A DNA stretch of 64,000 bases from assembly GCF_003234565.1 (NCBI RefSeq), contig NZ_QKTU01000011.1:1-64000 (forward strand), written 5' to 3'. The notes under the pieces are model-generated. The model was not told the origin of the DNA, searched no databases, and saw only the letters and a list, made by a program, of their open reading frames with translations. This stretch comes from Curtobacterium sp. MCBD17_013. GTDB taxonomy: Bacteria; Actinomycetota; Actinomycetes; Actinomycetales; Microbacteriaceae. Position 1 is the first letter of the stretch, and each line of letters begins with the position of its first letter. Positions 48,104 to 55,454 of the stretch are shown here, in pieces. The position numbers and the translations under genes were made by a program.

Positions 48104-48376
48104 ATGGTCGTCGAGGTGCATCCCCGGGTGGCCCGTCGGCATCCTGAAGTGACGGATGACGAGGTCCGGGAGGCGTTCGAGAACTCCCTCCGGTTCGCGC
48201 CGCGGATGGCCACCGACCCGATGCAATGGGTCGGTGTCGGAGTCACTCATGCAGGCAGGCTCCTTGAGTACCTGGCCGTGAAGCCAGATGATCCTGAGGA
48301 CTGGCTGATCTTCCACAGCATGGACGCGACGACGAAGGTGAAGCAAGAGGTCGGACTCGAAAGGAGAAGGCGATGA
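48104..48376 (+). CDS. putative toxin of a type II toxin-antitoxin pair (BrnT/RelE-like)
   Basis: A 90-residue protein: VVEVHPRVARRHPEVTDDEV at the start, GVTHAGRLLEYLAVKPDDPE in the middle and DWLIFHSMDATTKVKQEVGL at the end. The size, the strand-rich middle and the closing WLIFHAM-like segment resemble small RelE/BrnT-fold toxins found next to ribbon-helix-helix proteins, but I cannot name the family with certainty. GGAGGG precedes the ATG. The stop overlaps the start of the next gene, a probable antitoxin (ATGA). Toxin-first order, as in brnTA and hicAB, is consistent. Confidence 0.65.
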   Translation: MVVEVHPRVARRHPEVTDDEVREAFENSLRFAPRMATDPMQWVGVGVTHAGRLLEYLAVKPDDPEDWLIFHSMDATTKVKQEVGLERRRR

Positions 48377-48645
48377 AGACGTACAAGACAAAGGGCACCA
48401 CGTTCACGGACGCGGACCTCGACCGCTGGGCCGACGAAGCCGACGCGGGGTTCCCCAACGCGCAGTTCGGTCCGTCGCATGCCGGGAGCCCGGCGCGACC
48501 CGGACGACCAAAGACGCTCGGTGACGACGTCACCCGCATCACCGTTCGCGTGAACAGCCGAGAGCGGAGCATCTTGAAAGCGAAGGCGGATGCTCGGCAT
48601 CTCAGCACTTCCGCGCTGCTTCGCGAGATGATCAACAACCTCTGA
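48373..48645 (+). CDS. putative ribbon-helix-helix antitoxin
   Basis: A 90-residue protein with a probable ribbon-helix-helix DNA-binding C-terminus: DDVTRITVRVNSRERSILKA supplies the strand (ITVRV) and first helix, and ARHLSTSALLREMINNL the second helix. The N-terminal half (FTDADLDRWADEADAGFPNA) is acidic and could wrap the toxin. It overlaps the upstream toxin-like gene by four bases. The inverted repeat at 48076-48092 would be its operator. The pair lies at the start of the accessory stretch. Confidence 0.72.
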   Translation: MKTYKTKGTTFTDADLDRWADEADAGFPNAQFGPSHAGSPARPGRPKTLGDDVTRITVRVNSRERSILKAKADARHLSTSALLREMINNL

Positions 48646-48776
48646 GGTCGAACGAGAACGCCCCGACCCTGCGCACTGACGCACAAGTGTTTGCGGCACG
48701 GGGAGAACTCGAACTGGCTGCATCGCACCTATGACGCTCTCGAAGTGGCAGCCAGACGATCCCTGACGCGGCGGCA

Positions 48777-48890
48777 CCGGTCGACCTGACGTCGCGGCCG
48801 TCGCGGGAGTCCGCGCTTCGACTGTACGAGCAGGTCGGATTCGTCCGCCGGGACACGAACGTGCTCTGGTTCACCCCGCCCCCGCCCTGA
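48777..48890 (+). pseudogene. GNAT acetyltransferase C-terminal remnant
   Basis: In frame to the stop at 48888-48890 the sequence reads VDLTSRPSRESALRLYEQVG then FVRRDTNVLWF, the unmistakable C-terminal helix/strand of GNAT N-acetyltransferases (SRPSRExAxRLYExxGFxxRxTN). Nothing upstream continues the family; only about 37 residues remain. It looks like the relic of a deletion beside the toxin-antitoxin genes. Confidence 0.75.
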
Positions 48891-48949
48891 GCGTCTCGGC
48901 ACGGCGCTCCTCACGGCGGCGCTACGCTGCACCGGGCAGGAGGTACAGC

Positions 48950-49285
48950 ATGGCGAAGGTCGTCGTTGCGGCGCCGGTGGACGCGCTTCCGGAGCTCCTC
49001 CGCGCAGCGGTCAGGTCGGTCGCCGGCGCAACCCTCATCGAAGTGCGGCCGGACGGCGCTCTCGTCGGCCGTCGCAGCAACTTCGCTCTCGGGTCGGAGA
49101 CGACCCGGTTCACGTTCTCCGCCCGACCCGACGGGAGCAGCGAGGTCACCGCGGAAGCCACCAACGGGGGCAGCATCGCAAGCACCGCGCTTCTCGGCAG
49201 CAACTTCACGCGGGGAGCGCTCCTCGAGAACGGACGGGCGGTCCTCAACGCGCTTGCCCAGAATGCGCGCGACGCTTCGCATTGA
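48950..49285 (+). CDS. hypothetical protein
   Basis: A 111-residue protein I do not recognise. The N-terminal VVVAAPVDALPELLRAAVRS and the strand pairs VGRRSNFALGSETTRFTFSA and SEVTAEATNGGSIASTALLG suggest an alpha/beta sandwich, somewhat like START/polyketide-cyclase-like small proteins, but the match is only in general pattern. A strong GGAGG lies eight bases before the ATG. It is a single gene between the GNAT remnant and an APH kinase. Confidence 0.7.
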   Translation: MAKVVVAAPVDALPELLRAAVRSVAGATLIEVRPDGALVGRRSNFALGSETTRFTFSARPDGSSEVTAEATNGGSIASTALLGSNFTRGALLENGRAVLNALAQNARDASH

Positions 49286-49389
49286 CGCCCACCACCCCTA
49301 CCCGGACGCATTGGCGCTGAAGCGCTTTCGTCCGGATGCTCGTGCCGCTTGGCACCGCGACGGCGTGCCGAGCTGGCAGCATTACACGG

Positions 49390-50148
49390 ATGGAAGACGC
49401 CGAGATTCCGCTGGCGGGCGGTAACGCGTCCGAAGCGGTGGTGCGTGTGGGTGACACTGTCAGGAAGCCCTGGTCCGACTCCACTCCGTCGGTCGCGCAG
49501 TTCATGGCGCATCTCCGCGCCCAGGGCATCGACGTCCCCGCGTGGCGGGGGCGCGACGACCGCGGGCGGCAGGTGCTTGAGCATGTGCCGGGCGAGCTCG
49601 CAATGCACGTCGGCCCGCTCGATGAGGACGCTCTGGTGCGGGTCGGACGGATGGTGCGGTCCATCCACGACGGGAGCGTCGGCTTCACTCCGGACACGGC
49701 GGCCTGGGATGTTCTGATTCCGCCGCCGACGAGCGCCGACCTCGTCTGCCACAACGACCTCGCGCCGTGGAACCTCGTCCTCGGCGACCGGTGGGTGTTC
49801 ATCGACTGGGATGGAGCTGGCCCGAGCACCCGGCTCTGGGACCTCGCGTACTCCGCGCAGGCCTTCGCTGGATTGGAGGCAGGGCAGCCCGTCTCGTCGG
49901 CCGCGGAACGACTCCGCTGGTTCGTCGACGGGTACGGCGCGACCGACGACATCCGGGCGGCCCTGCCCACGACCATGGTTCACCGTGCCACGGCGATGTG
50001 GGCGCTGCTCCGCGACGCGAACGCGAGCGGCCGGGAACCCTGGTCGTCGATGTTCGACAACGGTCACGGCACCCATTGGTGGGCCGCGAGCGAATACATC
50101 GCCGCGCACCTGAGCGCGTGGACGGCGGCCCTCACCGGTGACGCCTGA
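49390..50148 (+). CDS. APH-fold phosphotransferase
   Basis: A 252-residue aminoglycoside-phosphotransferase-fold protein. LVCHNDLAPWNLVLGDRWVF is the catalytic loop (HNDLAPWN at about residues 119-126) and FIDWDGAGPSTRLWDLAYSA the metal-binding IDW/D segment. The short N-terminal lobe (LAGGNASEAVVRVGDTVRKP) is typical of the shorter APH group in actinobacteria and phage-like regions. No clear ribosome site stands before the ATG. Substrate unknown: resistance or small-molecule phosphorylation are both possible. Confidence 0.88.
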   Translation: MEDAEIPLAGGNASEAVVRVGDTVRKPWSDSTPSVAQFMAHLRAQGIDVPAWRGRDDRGRQVLEHVPGELAMHVGPLDEDALVRVGRMVRSIHDGSVGFTPDTAAWDVLIPPPTSADLVCHNDLAPWNLVLGDRWVFIDWDGAGPSTRLWDLAYSAQAFAGLEAGQPVSSAAERLRWFVDGYGATDDIRAALPTTMVHRATAMWALLRDANASGREPWSSMFDNGHGTHWWAASEYIAAHLSAWTAALTGDA

Positions 50149-50160
50149 CGCCGGTCCCGC

Positions 50161-51120
50161 TTACTGCAGCTGCGCGAGGACCGCGTTCTCCTCCTCCTGG
50201 GTGAGCCCGGCCGACCGCGGTCGGTGCACGCCGCGTCGTTGCTCGTCGGCCAGGGCTCGTTGGAGTGTTTCGGCGAGTGGCCGGACGGTCCCGCCCAGTT
50301 GACCGAAGCGTGAGCGGTCACGATGGGCGAACCCCGTGTATTCGGCGGGGAGCCAGAGCGGCAGGGATCGCGGACCGGACCAATACTGGACGTCGTGCGC
50401 GAGGAGCACTTCGTCGTCGGCCGGTACGAGGCTTCCGCTGAAGCCCGTCACTCGTGCAGCGTCGCCGAAGAACGCATCCATGGTGTGGCTCACACCGACC
50501 GCGTTCACCACGCCGGTTGCGCCGCCGTGCTTCTCCCCGCCGATCCACGTAGCGAGGTCGCCGACATCGATGATCTGGACGAAGCGGTGGGTGGTGTTCG
50601 GAGTGAGGACGGCGCGTCCCATGGACAACCTGGCCGGCCAGTAGCCGAACCGGTCACTCGGGTCGCCTGGTCCGACGATCAGACCGGGTCGGACGATGAG
50701 GAGTCGGTCTGCGAGGGGCTCCAGTGCCCGCTCTGCGGCGACCTTAGCGTCGGGAAACCGGTTGAGGTCCTCGGGCTCGATGACTGCGGCGGCCTCGTTC
50801 GCCCCGCGTTCGTCGTTGCGGGCGTACACGGAGACCGATGACACGAATGCCCAATGGTGAGTTCGAGCGCCGAGAGCAGCGACCGCTTCGCTGACGAATG
50901 CGGGATCGTCAGCGACGTCGATGACCGCGTCCCACTCGCCGGTCAGTTCGCTGTAGGCATCCGCGCGCGACCTGTCGACGCGCACCAGCGTCGCTCCGTC
51001 GGGGACGTCGCCCGATTCGCCGCGCGCGGCGCACACGACGTCGTTTCCCGCGGCCACCGCAGCTTCGGCGATCGCTCGTCCCAACCAACCAGTACCGCCC
51101 AATACAAGCATTCTGCGCAT
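50161..51120 (-). CDS. NAD-dependent epimerase/dehydratase family reductase
   Basis: A 319-residue extended-SDR protein. MLVLGGTGWLGRAIAEAAVA is the GxxGxxG cofactor motif; the middle has AFVSSVSVYARND, and the expected YxxxK position has FPDAKVAAERAL with Lys but no Tyr in register, as in several atypical SDRs and isoflavone-reductase-like proteins. RLLIVRPGLIVGPGDPSDRF is the conserved post-catalytic strand. The start is uncertain: ATGs lie at 51120, 51126 and 51111. It converges on the APH gene and is divergent from the P-loop genes. Confidence 0.82.
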   Translation of the reverse strand: MRRMLVLGGTGWLGRAIAEAAVAAGNDVVCAARGESGDVPDGATLVRVDRSRADAYSELTGEWDAVIDVADDPAFVSEAVAALGARTHHWAFVSSVSVYARNDERGANEAAAVIEPEDLNRFPDAKVAAERALEPLADRLLIVRPGLIVGPGDPSDRFGYWPARLSMGRAVLTPNTTHRFVQIIDVGDLATWIGGEKHGGATGVVNAVGVSHTMDAFFGDAARVTGFSGSLVPADDEVLLAHDVQYWSGPRSLPLWLPAEYTGFAHRDRSRFGQLGGTVRPLAETLQRALADEQRRGVHRPRSAGLTQEEENAVLAQLQ

Positions 51121-51445
51121 GCACATCAAGGAACCCGTCGCGGACGTGGGCGGTGCACGTTTTCGCGCAGAGCTCAACGCAGCCGATGGGCATAGCGCAA
51201 GTTGCAGCAGTCTGCTCACGCGAGGCGGCGTGGACGAATCGCTACCTGACGGCTTGCGTTGCGCGGTGGAGCACCGTGATGAACCTCAGCCGCGCGCCCG
51301 GCTGACCGGATGACTGCTCGGCCGGGTGAATGGCGGTTTCAAGGGGTCGTTGCAACGGGTGGTTGTTTCGGGTCCGACAGTAGCTGTTCGAACGCTTCTG
51401 CCTCTTGCAGCTCGGTAGTTTTGGCCACGATGGAAGGACGTGACG
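51121..51445. other. noncoding region, lower GC
   Basis: About 325 bases between divergent genes. No supported coding region on either strand; the stretch 51340-51430 is richer in T (GGTTGTTTCGGGTCC, AGTTTTGGCC) than the rest of the window. GGAAGGA before 51446 serves the following gene. Confidence 0.4.
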
Positions 51446-51805
51446 ATGCGACCACTGATCCTCTCGGGCGGCCCGGCAGTCGGGAAGACTACGTGCGGGC
51501 GGGCCCTCGCGGTCCCCCACGAGCGCGCCGCATACATCGACGGTGACGACATTCGTCAACTCGTCGTCGCAGGCGACGCCACCCTGTGGTCCGGTTCCGA
51601 GGGTCGTGCCCAGCACGCTCTCGCCACCCGCAACGTCGCGGCCCTCGCGAGGAACCTGCTCGCCGCCGGCTTCGCCGTCACCGCATCCGACGTGGTGACC
51701 CGGGAGACCCTGCCCGTGTACCGCGCGGAATTGCCCGGGTGCTTCGTCGTTCACCTCGCAATCAGCCTCGATGCAGCGCGCGCACGAGCAGCGACGCGGC
51801 GAACC
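51446..51805 (+). pseudogene. C-terminally truncated P-loop kinase (AAA/chloramphenicol phosphotransferase-like)
   Basis: The first 115-120 codons encode a clear P-loop kinase: PLILSGGPAVGKTTCGRALA (Walker A), YIDGDDIRQLVVAGDA and ISLDAARARAATRR, the arginine finger segment. In intact members about 40 more residues follow. Here the frame passes into RTPGGGTLGACNARARSPG, which has no family resemblance and is the shadow of the next gene, ending at 52075. The break falls near 51800, just before the next kinase gene begins, so a deletion probably joined the two. A GGAAGGA site stands before the ATG, so a truncated product might still be made. Confidence 0.7.
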
Positions 51806-51828
51806 CCCGGAGGTGGCACGCTCGGAGC

Positions 51829-52347
51829 ATGCAACGCAAGGGCCCGAAGTCCGGGGATCGCGTGGCGACACTCACCTTGTTCTGCGGCCTGCCAGGTTCG
51901 GGCAAGACGACGCTCGCGCGTCGCCTCGAAGCTGAAGGCAAAGGCGTCCGCCTCGCTACGGATGAGTGGCAGGACCGGCTGGGCGTCCCGCATTCCGAGA
52001 GCGCGTTTCACGAGCGGCTACAAGCCGCGCTGTACCAACACGCCCTCGTCCTGCTGCGACGAGGTGTCGATGTGATTCTCGAAGACGGCCTGTGGATGAA
52101 GGCTGAACGGGCCCAGAAGTTCGCCGACGCCCGCTCCTGCGGCGCACTCATCGACCTTCACGTGTTCGACGTCGACTACGACACACTGTGGACCCGCTTG
52201 CAGAAGCGCAACGAGGAAGGCGCTTCCGGGGCCGCGCCGATCACGTCGGAGCGCCTTCGTTCGGCTTGGGACTTGTTCGAACCCGTGTCTGCCGAGGAGC
52301 TGTTGCGGGTCGACTCCCACAGGACACACTCGGGGGGCTTCGAGTGA
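51829..52347 (+). CDS. AAA family ATPase / P-loop kinase
   Basis: A 172-residue P-loop kinase of the small-molecule kinase group. LTLFCGLPGSGKTTLARRLE is Walker A (about residues 14-33), RLATDEWQDRLGV the substrate-binding strand, and VILEDGLWMKAERAQKFADA the lid-proximal segment; DVDYDTLWTRLQKRNEEG contains the arginines of the lid. The length is near normal. GGAGGTGGC lies about 15 bases upstream; a GTG at the strand start (VATLTLF) is an alternative. It follows the truncated relative directly. Confidence 0.87.
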   Translation: MQRKGPKSGDRVATLTLFCGLPGSGKTTLARRLEAEGKGVRLATDEWQDRLGVPHSESAFHERLQAALYQHALVLLRRGVDVILEDGLWMKAERAQKFADARSCGALIDLHVFDVDYDTLWTRLQKRNEEGASGAAPITSERLRSAWDLFEPVSAEELLRVDSHRTHSGGFE

Positions 52348-52488
52348 GCACACAAAACGGCGCGCTTCACCCGATCGGCTGTCGAAACTGTCGCGTCGGG
52401 AGGGCTGTGGGGGCCCTACCGGCCGTCCCGGGGCCCGAAAGCGGCGATGACAACGCCTGACGGCGCTCGTCGTCTCGATTGCGGATCG

Positions 52489-53025
52489 TCAAGCGAGATG
52501 CGTCACCGGCGTCGTGTCATCGAGCGCGGCGCGTCTGGCCCGGCGTGGCGGGAGCATGTGCATGGAGGCAAAGGCGAGCACGCCGAGTGCTGACACGAAC
52601 ACTCGGACATCCGGGTTGTAGCCGTCCGATGCGGGCCACTGTGCGTTGGCGTCGTAGTGGACCGGTCCGGCTCTCCCGATGACATAGGACAGGCACAGGA
52701 CCAGTGCCGCGAGGACGAACACCACGAAGGTCCACTCTGCGCGACGGAACCACCAGGACCGTGCCCGCGGGATAAGACGCAGGGGCAGGCCGAGAACGAA
52801 GGCCGCGATCGTCAGCGGTGTCGAGAACACGGCGATGCCGACGATCTGCAGGCCTTCGGTGAACGTGCCGCCTATGACGGAGCACGCCGCGATGACGACG
52901 TAGGTGATGAACCCGGTCAGGACCACCTGCACTGGAAGCGCTGTCCAAGCGCGGCTCGTGCGAGTCTCGGTCCGGTACAGCGGACTTACCGGCGCCGATG
53001 GCAGGTGCGGCGGCCGGTAGGTCAT
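52489..53025 (-). CDS. small integral membrane protein of unknown function
   Basis: A 178-residue protein with four hydrophobic helices: VQVVLTGFITYVVIAACSVI, LQIVGIAVFSTPLTIAAFVL, WTFVVFVLAALVLCLSYVIG and VFVSALGVLAFASMHML, with a basic loop and C-terminus (PPRRARRAAL). I do not recognise the family. TACTAT on the minus strand ends exactly six bases before the ATG at 53025, supporting both the start and a leaderless mRNA. It converges on the kinase gene. Confidence 0.75.
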   Translation of the reverse strand: MTYRPPHLPSAPVSPLYRTETRTSRAWTALPVQVVLTGFITYVVIAACSVIGGTFTEGLQIVGIAVFSTPLTIAAFVLGLPLRLIPRARSWWFRRAEWTFVVFVLAALVLCLSYVIGRAGPVHYDANAQWPASDGYNPDVRVFVSALGVLAFASMHMLPPRRARRAALDDTTPVTHLA

Positions 53026-53160
53026 GGCCGGATAGTAGCGCCAAGCGTTGCGCCGGCGGCGGACGGTCGAGGTGTCGGGCCAAGATCGGCTATAGGACAT
53101 GGATGGGGGGCGCATCAGTCATCCACTTCGGCTCCTCGTCGACGATGGGACACTGCTGTC

Positions 53161-53472
53161 GTGCAGATCGACGAGTTGAGTGACGAGGTCGAGCAGGTCT
53201 CCGCCTTCTACGCGGAGCGCCACGGCATCGATCGGTCCGATGACTGGTTCGTGTTGAAGCTCAACGAAGAGGTCGGGGAGCTGACGCAGGCGTACCTCGC
53301 CCGTGCCGGGCAGGCACGCGACAAGGGACGCTCCGACGTCGAGCTCGAGGGCGACTTCCGATCAGAGCTGGCGGACGTGCTCGCGCAGGTGCTGTTGATC
53401 GCGCGCCGCTTCGACGTCGACTTGGCCGAGGAGGTCGCTCGGAAGTGGCTCGTCTGGAAGCCTTCCCATTAG
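53161..53472 (+). CDS. MazG-like nucleotide pyrophosphohydrolase
   Basis: A 103-residue all-alpha NTP pyrophosphohydrolase of the MazG/HisE type. The first metal-binding helix is VLKLNEEVGELTQAYLARAG (ExxE at about residues 38-41) and the second is FRSELADVLAQVLLIARRFD (ExxxD at about residues 69-72), the expected pair. It would hydrolyse nucleoside triphosphates to monophosphates, cleaning aberrant nucleotides. The GTG start is supported by the domain beginning a few residues later; no clear ribosome site is seen. Confidence 0.87.
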   Translation: MQIDELSDEVEQVSAFYAERHGIDRSDDWFVLKLNEEVGELTQAYLARAGQARDKGRSDVELEGDFRSELADVLAQVLLIARRFDVDLAEEVARKWLVWKPSH

Positions 53473-53556
53473 CCGATCGTTCACCAGAGACCGACGGCGG
53501 TCGCGGGCGGGGGACGGAATCGGGAGCACTCCGAGAGCGAGCGACCGGCTCCCGCT

Positions 53557-54171
53557 TCAAAGCGTTTCGAGGTGCTCTGTCGCGGCGAGAACTCGGTTGC
53601 GCCTGTTTGCCTCCACGAGACCCGCAATCGTGACTGCCACGGCTGTAGCGAGTTCGAGAACGAGCAGTGCTGACCCCCATCCACCGACCGTGCGGATCAA
53701 CGACCCCGCGAAGCCAGCGACACCCAGACCCATGCCGATCAGTGGCGGCAGTGCAGCGCGTGTCGAGCGCCGTTGCGACAGGTGTGTGGCGCGAACGAGC
53801 CTCGCAGTCACTGGGGTGACTGTTTCTTTCCCGCGAATCTGCCGTCCGATGGTTCGACGTTGCGCCTTGTCGAGAACCTGGAACGGGCGCTCCGGTGCCT
53901 CGATCGTGTAGGGCAGCAGGGTGTGGAGCTGTCGCGCCCGGATCCAGCTGGTGAAAGCGACGCCGGCTCCCGCGACGGTGAGAAGAAACCAGACCAGCGT
54001 CGTCGAACGGGACGCGGACGTGACGGTGACGAGAAGCCACAGGCTGCACAGACCTGCCGCGCCCGCCTGCTGCGAGATGCCGACGACGGTGGCTCCGTGC
54101 TGGGCAAGGCGCTCGGCGCGCCGACCCGCGATCACGAAGTTGTCGTCCCCGACGAGGTCCTGTGATTCCAC
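53557..54171 (-). CDS. membrane protein of unknown function
   Basis: A 204-residue protein with two pairs of hydrophobic helices (about residues 30-75: GISQQAGAAGLCSLWLLVTV and TTLVWFLLTVAGAGVAFTSW; about 140-190: LPPLIGMGLGVAGFAGSLIR and ALLVLELATAVAVTIAGLVE) separated by a basic cytosolic segment (QVLDKAQRRTIGRQIRGKE). The GTG start has no obvious ribosome site. I do not recognise it. It converges on the MazG-like gene; the following 218-base gap holds no supported gene. Confidence 0.65.
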   Translation of the reverse strand: MESQDLVGDDNFVIAGRRAERLAQHGATVVGISQQAGAAGLCSLWLLVTVTSASRSTTLVWFLLTVAGAGVAFTSWIRARQLHTLLPYTIEAPERPFQVLDKAQRRTIGRQIRGKETVTPVTARLVRATHLSQRRSTRAALPPLIGMGLGVAGFAGSLIRTVGGWGSALLVLELATAVAVTIAGLVEANRRNRVLAATEHLETL

Positions 54172-54389
54172 AACTGCGAACCAACCACAGATGCCCAGAC
54201 GGAGACAACCGCCCGATGCCGTGAGAGTGGACTGGTCGGTGTCTCGATGGTCGGGACTTCATCGAACGGGCGCGGCAGGCTGAGCCCGCGGTCACGTGGC
54301 GGTCACGATTGCAGCGACGTCGTGTTCGGACAGTCCCAGCGGCGTCGTGCCGATGGGCCCGTGCGGTCGTCGGAGGGTGATCGCGCGGG

Positions 54390-55406
54390 TCAGCGCGGCG
54401 TCGCCGGCGCGCTCTCGCGCACGAGGATGCGGTGCCCCACCGTGTGGTGTGCCCCGCCCTGGTGCGCGCCGTCGAGTTCCCGGAGCACGAGGCCGAGCGC
54501 CCGTTCCGCGAGCCCGTGCGTGTCGGGGGCGACCGATGTCAGGCTCGGGTCCGTGCTCGCGCCGAGCTCGATGGCGTCCCACCCGATGACGGCGACGTCG
54601 TCGGGGACGGTGATCCCGTGTCGGCGGAGCGACCGGAGGGCACCGATCGCGGCGAGGTCGTCGCGGCAGAGCAGGGCGTCCATCCGCAGGCCGGCGTCGA
54701 GCGCCGCGTCGAGGGCCTCCTCGGCGCCCCGCGCGTCGCCGACGTCGCGGGGGACCAGGAGCGTCGGGTCGTCCGGGAGGCCTGCCCCGGCCAGTGCGCG
54801 CCGGTACCCCTCGAGTCGGAGGGTCGAGGTTCGGGAGGCCTCGCCGACCTCGTGCCCGAGGAACGCGATGCGGCGTCGGCCGAGACCGAGCAGGTGCGCG
54901 ACGGCGTCCTCGGCGGCGGCGACGTTGTCGATGGCGACCTGGTCCGAGGTGGCGGGCTGCGGGTCCTCGCCGAGGAACACGACCGGCATGCCGCGCCGCA
55001 TCGCGTCGAGTTCGCCGGCGCTGAGCATCTGGGGGTGCATGACGAGGGCGTCGATCGTGCCGGCCTCGCGGTCGGCGAGGACCGCGCGCTCGCCCTCGGC
55101 CGTGCCACCCGTCTCGATGAGCAGCAGCCGGTAGCCGTGCGACTCGGCCACGCGCGCGAACACGTGGGCGAGTTCGGCGAAGTAGGGGCGGCGGAGGTCG
55201 GGGAACGCGAGACCGAGCATCCGGGATCGTCCGGTGGCCAAGCTCCGGGCGAGTCCGTTCGGTCGGTAGCCGAGTTCGTCGATGGCCGCCTGCACCCGCG
55301 CGCGCATCCGCGGACTGACGTGCTGGTACCCGCGCACCACGTTCGAGACCGTCCCGATCGAGATGCCGGCCCGGTCCGCCACGTCCTGCAGGGTGACGCG
55401 ATCCAT
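54390..55406 (-). CDS. LacI family transcriptional regulator (GH2 locus)
   Basis: A 338-residue LacI-family repressor. The DNA-binding domain is VTLQDVADRAGISIGTVSNV with the hinge PNGLARSLATGRSRMLGLAF, and the ligand-binding core continues with DALVMHPQML, VPRDVGDARGAEE, ALLCRDDLAAIGALRSLR and VAVIGWDAIELG. The family order is complete. TAGCCT (55413-55418, minus strand) ends six bases before the ATG, so the mRNA is probably leaderless. It is divergent from GH2 with the 16-base operator TTTGAAGCGGTATAAA between them. The same operator type at 42094-42109 suggests that it also controls the distant ABC/GH31 operon, which lacks a local regulator. Confidence 0.93.
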   Translation of the reverse strand: MDRVTLQDVADRAGISIGTVSNVVRGYQHVSPRMRARVQAAIDELGYRPNGLARSLATGRSRMLGLAFPDLRRPYFAELAHVFARVAESHGYRLLLIETGGTAEGERAVLADREAGTIDALVMHPQMLSAGELDAMRRGMPVVFLGEDPQPATSDQVAIDNVAAAEDAVAHLLGLGRRRIAFLGHEVGEASRTSTLRLEGYRRALAGAGLPDDPTLLVPRDVGDARGAEEALDAALDAGLRMDALLCRDDLAAIGALRSLRRHGITVPDDVAVIGWDAIELGASTDPSLTSVAPDTHGLAERALGLVLRELDGAHQGGAHHTVGHRILVRESAPATPR

Positions 55407-55412
55407 GGGGGA

Positions 55413-55448
55413 AGGCTATCGCCACGCGCGTTTGAAGCGGTATAAATT
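55413..55448. promoter_or_regulatory. LacI/GH2 divergent promoters and 16-bp operator
   Basis: TAGCCT (55413-55418, minus) is the -10 of the LacI gene. The operator TTTGAAGCGGTATAAA (55431-55446) overlaps the -10 of GH2, either TATAAA (55441-55446) or TAAATT (55443-55448), the latter exactly six bases before the GTG at 55455. Confidence 0.72.
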
Positions 55449-55454
55449 CGACTC

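Noticed and set aside
51119-51313. 64-codon plus-strand frame upstream of the P-loop genes
   Set aside because: No ribosome site, no motif and atypical composition; treated as noncoding.
54292-54389. Minus-strand segment reading PIGTTPLGLSEHDVAAIV just past the LacI stop
   Set aside because: It looks somewhat protein-like but is too short and in a frame shared with the LacI shadow; I could not tie it to a family, so it is not listed as a remnant.
47837-54389. Prophage or insertion element in the accessory stretch
   Set aside because: No integrase, transposase, terminal inverted repeats, phage structural genes or duplicated attachment site were found; tRNA-Gln at 12.4 kb is far away and shows no repeated 3' end nearby.
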